Virus record (IMG/VR): IMGVR_UViG_3300023119_000079 | Span: 1 to 30,873 of that record | Source of the DNA: a virus | Strand: one strand, 5' to 3' | DNA: 30,873 nucleotides | Part shown: positions 28,606 to 30,873 of the stretch, one piece after another | Numbering within the stretch: the stretch's first letter is position 1 | How the letters are laid out: the number at the start of each line of letters is the position of its first letter | Translations under genes and position numbers: made by a program | The notes under the pieces: model-generated | The model's input: only the letters and a program-made list of their open reading frames with translations | The model's database searches: none | Told to the model about the DNA's origin: nothing

Positions 28606-29120
28606 TGAACCGTTTCATAATTGCTAACACACCGCAAGAGATTGCACAGTCACTGTGTGACAAGCATGTGGTCAAGATGCCACTGGAAGAAGCGCAAATG
28701 CTATGTACTGTGGTACGTCAGGCTAACCCTGAGTTCGCTGACGATCACGATCTATACCGTGTGGCACATGCCAAGCATCCATGCACACTGTGGGCAGGAC
28801 AGACACGTACTAATTACATGTATGCTTTCCGACTGTGGAACCATATGTGTTTGGAGTACACCTACCGATACGGCAGGGAACATGCATCAACACGACACTT
28901 GGAAGCACTGCGTGAGGGTGCCAAGTATGTACCCGCAGGTGATCCTACTGCACACCCTGAGTGCTTCAGTGAGTACACACACTTGAAGACAGGTGACGAT
29001 TGGCCTGTCGATAGCTATCGTAAATTTTATATGACCAAGCAGCATCGCTTTGATATGGTCTGGAGTAAACGTAACAAGCCTGTGTGGTTTGATTGGCAAT
29101 GGGATGATGTCTATGCTTGA
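28605..29120 (+). CDS. Conserved phage protein (LCDKHVVKM family)
   Basis: This 171-residue protein contains A-Q-S-L-C-D-K-H-V-V-K-M-P-L-E-E-A-Q-M-L-C near residue 20, then H-P-C-T-L-W-A-G-Q-T-R-T-N-Y, Y-T-Y-R-Y-G-R-E-H-A-S, Y-R-K-F-Y and a W-F-D-W end. I recall this family from cyanophages and T4-like phages; it has been loosely linked to pyrimidine-dimer glycosylases, which I cannot confirm. It may act on DNA. Start TAATG at 28605; a frame extending upstream is not used. Confidence 0.75.
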   Translation: MNRFIIANTPQEIAQSLCDKHVVKMPLEEAQMLCTVVRQANPEFADDHDLYRVAHAKHPCTLWAGQTRTNYMYAFRLWNHMCLEYTYRYGREHASTRHLEALREGAKYVPAGDPTAHPECFSEYTHLKTGDDWPVDSYRKFYMTKQHRFDMVWSKRNKPVWFDWQWDDVYA

Positions 29121-29505
29121 AGCTATGCTTACATGTATTGCATTGAACGTGTATCACGAGGCACGTAGTGAACCTATGGCAGGAAAGTATGCAGTAGCAC
29201 ATGTGGTTCTCAATCGTGTAGCAAACGATGCTTTCCCTGATGATGCTTGCAAGGTAGTGTATCAGGGATTTCATCGTGGCAAACACAAATGTCAGTTTAG
29301 TTGGTACTGTGATGGTAAATCTGATGTACCGAAAAACGAAACACAATGGCTGTATGCCAAGGTGGTTGCGCACAATGTGATACATGGGCACCATAAAGAC
29401 AACACCGATGGTGCCACACACTACCATGCTAACTATGTTAGACCGTGGTGGCGTAAACACTACACACAAACTGTGACTCACGGGGCACACATCTTTTACA
29501 AATAG
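29104..29505 (+). CDS. SleB-type cell wall hydrolase
   Basis: This product of about 133 residues resembles the SleB/hydrolase_2 family of peptidoglycan hydrolases: A-L-N-V-Y-H-E-A-R-S-E-P with the conserved Glu (E19 from this start), K-Y-A-V-A-H-V-V-L-N-R-V, C-K-V-V-Y-Q-G, and C-Q-F-S-W-Y-C-D-G. Several in-frame ATGs (29104, 29107, 29113) could start it, all within the previous gene's end. No signal peptide is seen, which is unusual if it acts in the periplasm. The phage also has an M15 endolysin in the late block, so this is a second wall enzyme, in the early block. Confidence 0.8.
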   Translation: MMSMLEAMLTCIALNVYHEARSEPMAGKYAVAHVVLNRVANDAFPDDACKVVYQGFHRGKHKCQFSWYCDGKSDVPKNETQWLYAKVVAHNVIHGHHKDNTDGATHYHANYVRPWWRKHYTQTVTHGAHIFYK

Positions 29506-29508
29506 GTG

Positions 29509-29544
29509 TTGACATAACTATACAACTATGGCACAGTTGCCATA
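29509..29544 (+). promoter_or_regulatory. TTGACA plus TATGGCA-CAGT-TGCCATA dyad before the DUF932 gene
   Basis: TTGACA at 29509-29514 has no good -10 at normal spacing. A perfect 7-bp inverted repeat, TATGGCA (29527-29533) with TGCCATA (29538-29544), lies where the -10 would be. This may be an activator-dependent promoter with its site, or a simple RNA hairpin. Confidence 0.4.
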
Positions 29545-29567
29545 TAAACAACTGAAAGGAGAGCTAT

Positions 29568-30398
29568 ATGCCATTCGATATTCCAACCCACTTAGACTTT
29601 GACGTAGAGTTTGAACCAACTAAAGTTGACGATAAAAAATACGTCATCAATGCAGACACTGGCGAGTACCTTGGTATCGTCGGTAAGTCATTCAAGTGTG
29701 CATCACATGGTGACTTTTACCGTGGTGTCATGGACACTGTGACTGACGAACTGCTTTCATCTGAACTGATGAATGCCAAGTTCAATTGGAAAACTGCACG
29801 TAATGGTGCGTGGTCAATGCTTGACATTGAACTGCCTGACATGCAGGTGGAGATCACAACTGACAAGCACCAAACACAGATTGGTAATCGTATCATATCA
29901 TTACATGGTATTGACGGTTCGTGCAGCAACCAAGTGTACTTCGGTGCGATTGATTTCTTCTGTACTAATGGATGTATTCGTGGAGAGTATGACAAAATCC
30001 GTAAGAAGAACACTGCGAACTTCTCTATGGAGAGTTTCATCTACGAACTGGCTCGTGCTCGTACTGACTTCTACACTGAGGCAGGTAAGATGCAAGTGTG
30101 GGCGCAGACATCCACAAAGTATGTGGACATTCGTTCTCTGTTGGAAGAAATGATTTCATCTGAACGTAAGGCAGAGAAAATGTACATGCTGTACCTACAA
30201 GAGGCTGCGACACGTGGTCACAATAAGTGGGCATTGTACTCTGCGTTCACAAACTATGCATCGTATGCTGATGAACGTAACGGGTTCAACCTACGTAACA
30301 CAGGCAATGACACACAGGCCATTAGCATGTGGTCACGTGAGCAAGAGGTATCCAAGTGGGTATCTGATGATCGGTTCATTACATTGGAGGCCGCATAA
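29568..30398 (+). CDS. DUF932-like protein
   Basis: This 276-residue protein starts with AAAGGAG upstream. It has the pattern of DUF932 (phage/plasmid-like) proteins: Y-L-G-I-V-G-K-S-F near residue 35, then H-G-I-D-G-S-C-S-N-Q-V-Y-F-G-A-I-D-F-F-C-T-N-G-C-I-R-G-E-Y (about 112-140) and a K-K-N-T-A-N-F segment. These proteins are frequent next to DNA metabolism genes of phages and mobile elements; biochemical role unknown to me. A helical C-terminal half carries N-K-W-A-L-Y-S-A-F-T-N-Y-A-S. The integrase follows 3 bases downstream. Confidence 0.75.
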   Translation: MPFDIPTHLDFDVEFEPTKVDDKKYVINADTGEYLGIVGKSFKCASHGDFYRGVMDTVTDELLSSELMNAKFNWKTARNGAWSMLDIELPDMQVEITTDKHQTQIGNRIISLHGIDGSCSNQVYFGAIDFFCTNGCIRGEYDKIRKKNTANFSMESFIYELARARTDFYTEAGKMQVWAQTSTKYVDIRSLLEEMISSERKAEKMYMLYLQEAATRGHNKWALYSAFTNYASYADERNGFNLRNTGNDTQAISMWSREQEVSKWVSDDRFITLEAA

Positions 30399-30401
30399 CA
30401 C

Positions 30402-30873
30402 ATGAGAACCTTACCACGATATGTACAACAGCGAGTGTCACCTTCGGGTGACATATCGTATCGTTTCAATCCACCACAAACACTGGTGAATGAGGGAGTA
30501 GTAGAACGTGAAGAACTAGGTGACGATCCGAAAGTTGCAAGACAGATTGCACGTGAGTACAACAGAGACATTGACGCATACCGTGAAGAACAATCTAAAG
30601 TTGTGAAGCTGAATCCAAGCAGCAAGGTCACAGACCTTATCAACTTTTATTATTTATCTAATGATTTCAAGATGTTGCGTGACTCTACCAAGGTAGATTA
30701 CAGATACTTCTTGACCATTATGCACCAGACAATTGGGTGTCGTAAGTACAGAGAGGTTACACCTAAAGTTGCAAAGCAAGCATATGAGAAATGGGTTGAA
30801 CGTGGGATCAGCTTTGCTAATCATGCGGCAACGTGTGCGAGTAGAGTGTACAACTACGCCATACAAATGGAAC
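30402..30873 (+). CDS. Tyrosine recombinase/integrase, N-terminal part (3' end outside window)
   Basis: 157 codons are present. An N-terminal arm-type region (residues 1-70, with F-N-P-P-Q and L-G-D-D-P-K-V-A-R-Q-I-A-R-E-Y-N) is followed by a core-binding-like domain: K-V-T-D-L-I-N-F-Y-Y-L-S-N-D-F, L-R-D-S-T-K-V-D-Y-R-Y-F-L-T, V-T-P-K-V-A-K-Q-A-Y and S-R-V-Y-N-Y-A-I. This is the standard layout of phage integrases, but the catalytic R-H-R-Y residues would be beyond the window, so the family call rests on the N-terminus. GGAGG lies 12-16 bases upstream of the ATG. Confidence 0.75.
   Translation, partial: MRTLPRYVQQRVSPSGDISYRFNPPQTLVNEGVVEREELGDDPKVARQIAREYNRDIDAYREEQSKVVKLNPSSKVTDLINFYYLSNDFKMLRDSTKVDYRYFLTIMHQTIGCRKYREVTPKVAKQAYEKWVERGISFANHAATCASRVYNYAIQME
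30436..30453 (+). promoter_or_regulatory. cTTCGg hairpin in the integrase start region
   Basis: TGTCACC (30436-30442) pairs perfectly with GGTGACA (30447-30453) around TTCG. In RNA this is the very stable cUUCGg tetraloop. It starts 34 bases after the first base of the start codon and lies wholly in the coding sequence. Confidence 0.6.

Overview
The window looks like about 31 kb of a tailed double-stranded DNA phage, free or integrated, from a marine alphaproteobacterium. The structural and lysis genes resemble families common in marine alphaproteobacterial and cyanobacterial phages. Base composition is moderately AT-rich, genes are tightly packed with many TAATG and ATGA junctions, and no ribosomal, tRNA or metabolic gene is visible. 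Tail type cannot be told: no tail-tube, tape-measure or tubular protein lies in the window. All similarity statements come from memory of protein families; no search was run.

Layout: there are two divergent gene blocks around a control region at about 22893-23845. The leftward (minus-strand) block from 22892 to the left edge is the late block. It holds small basic or glycine-rich proteins (22.9-19.6 kb, several with a recurring GG motif), a lysis cassette (19.1-17.7 kb: a membrane protein, an EF-hand/two-TM holin candidate, an M15 endopeptidase and a spanin-like lipoprotein) and packaging genes (TerS-like, an HTH protein, TerL). Then come portal, a large acidic/proline-rich protein, scaffold and major capsid protein, a 1478-residue tail fibre, a cassette of three fibre-tip/chaperone-like pairs, and a repeat protein that runs off the left edge. 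The capsid gene has its own near-consensus promoter and a hairpin terminator, so it can be made in excess of its neighbours.

The rightward (plus-strand) block from 23846 to the right edge holds about 20 small early-type genes. They include a gp88-like Cys-rich protein, an HTH protein, a SleB-type cell-wall hydrolase, a DUF932-like protein and the first 157 codons of a tyrosine integrase. The integrase implies a temperate or formerly temperate phage.

The most unusual content is the regulatory DNA of the rightward block. A 14-bp imperfect palindrome, GTCCGATGTCGGAC, occurs six times in one orientation between 23.5 and 26.6 kb. Three copies form a near-identical leader with the ribosome binding site ACGGAG, in which an upstream CCGT can pair with ACGG. 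Two copies lie inside genes and are read in the same frame as VSDVGQ. The control region and early junctions carry many other short perfect hairpins, including GAA triloops, a cTTCGg hairpin in the integrase start, and a long inverted repeat over the first early promoter.
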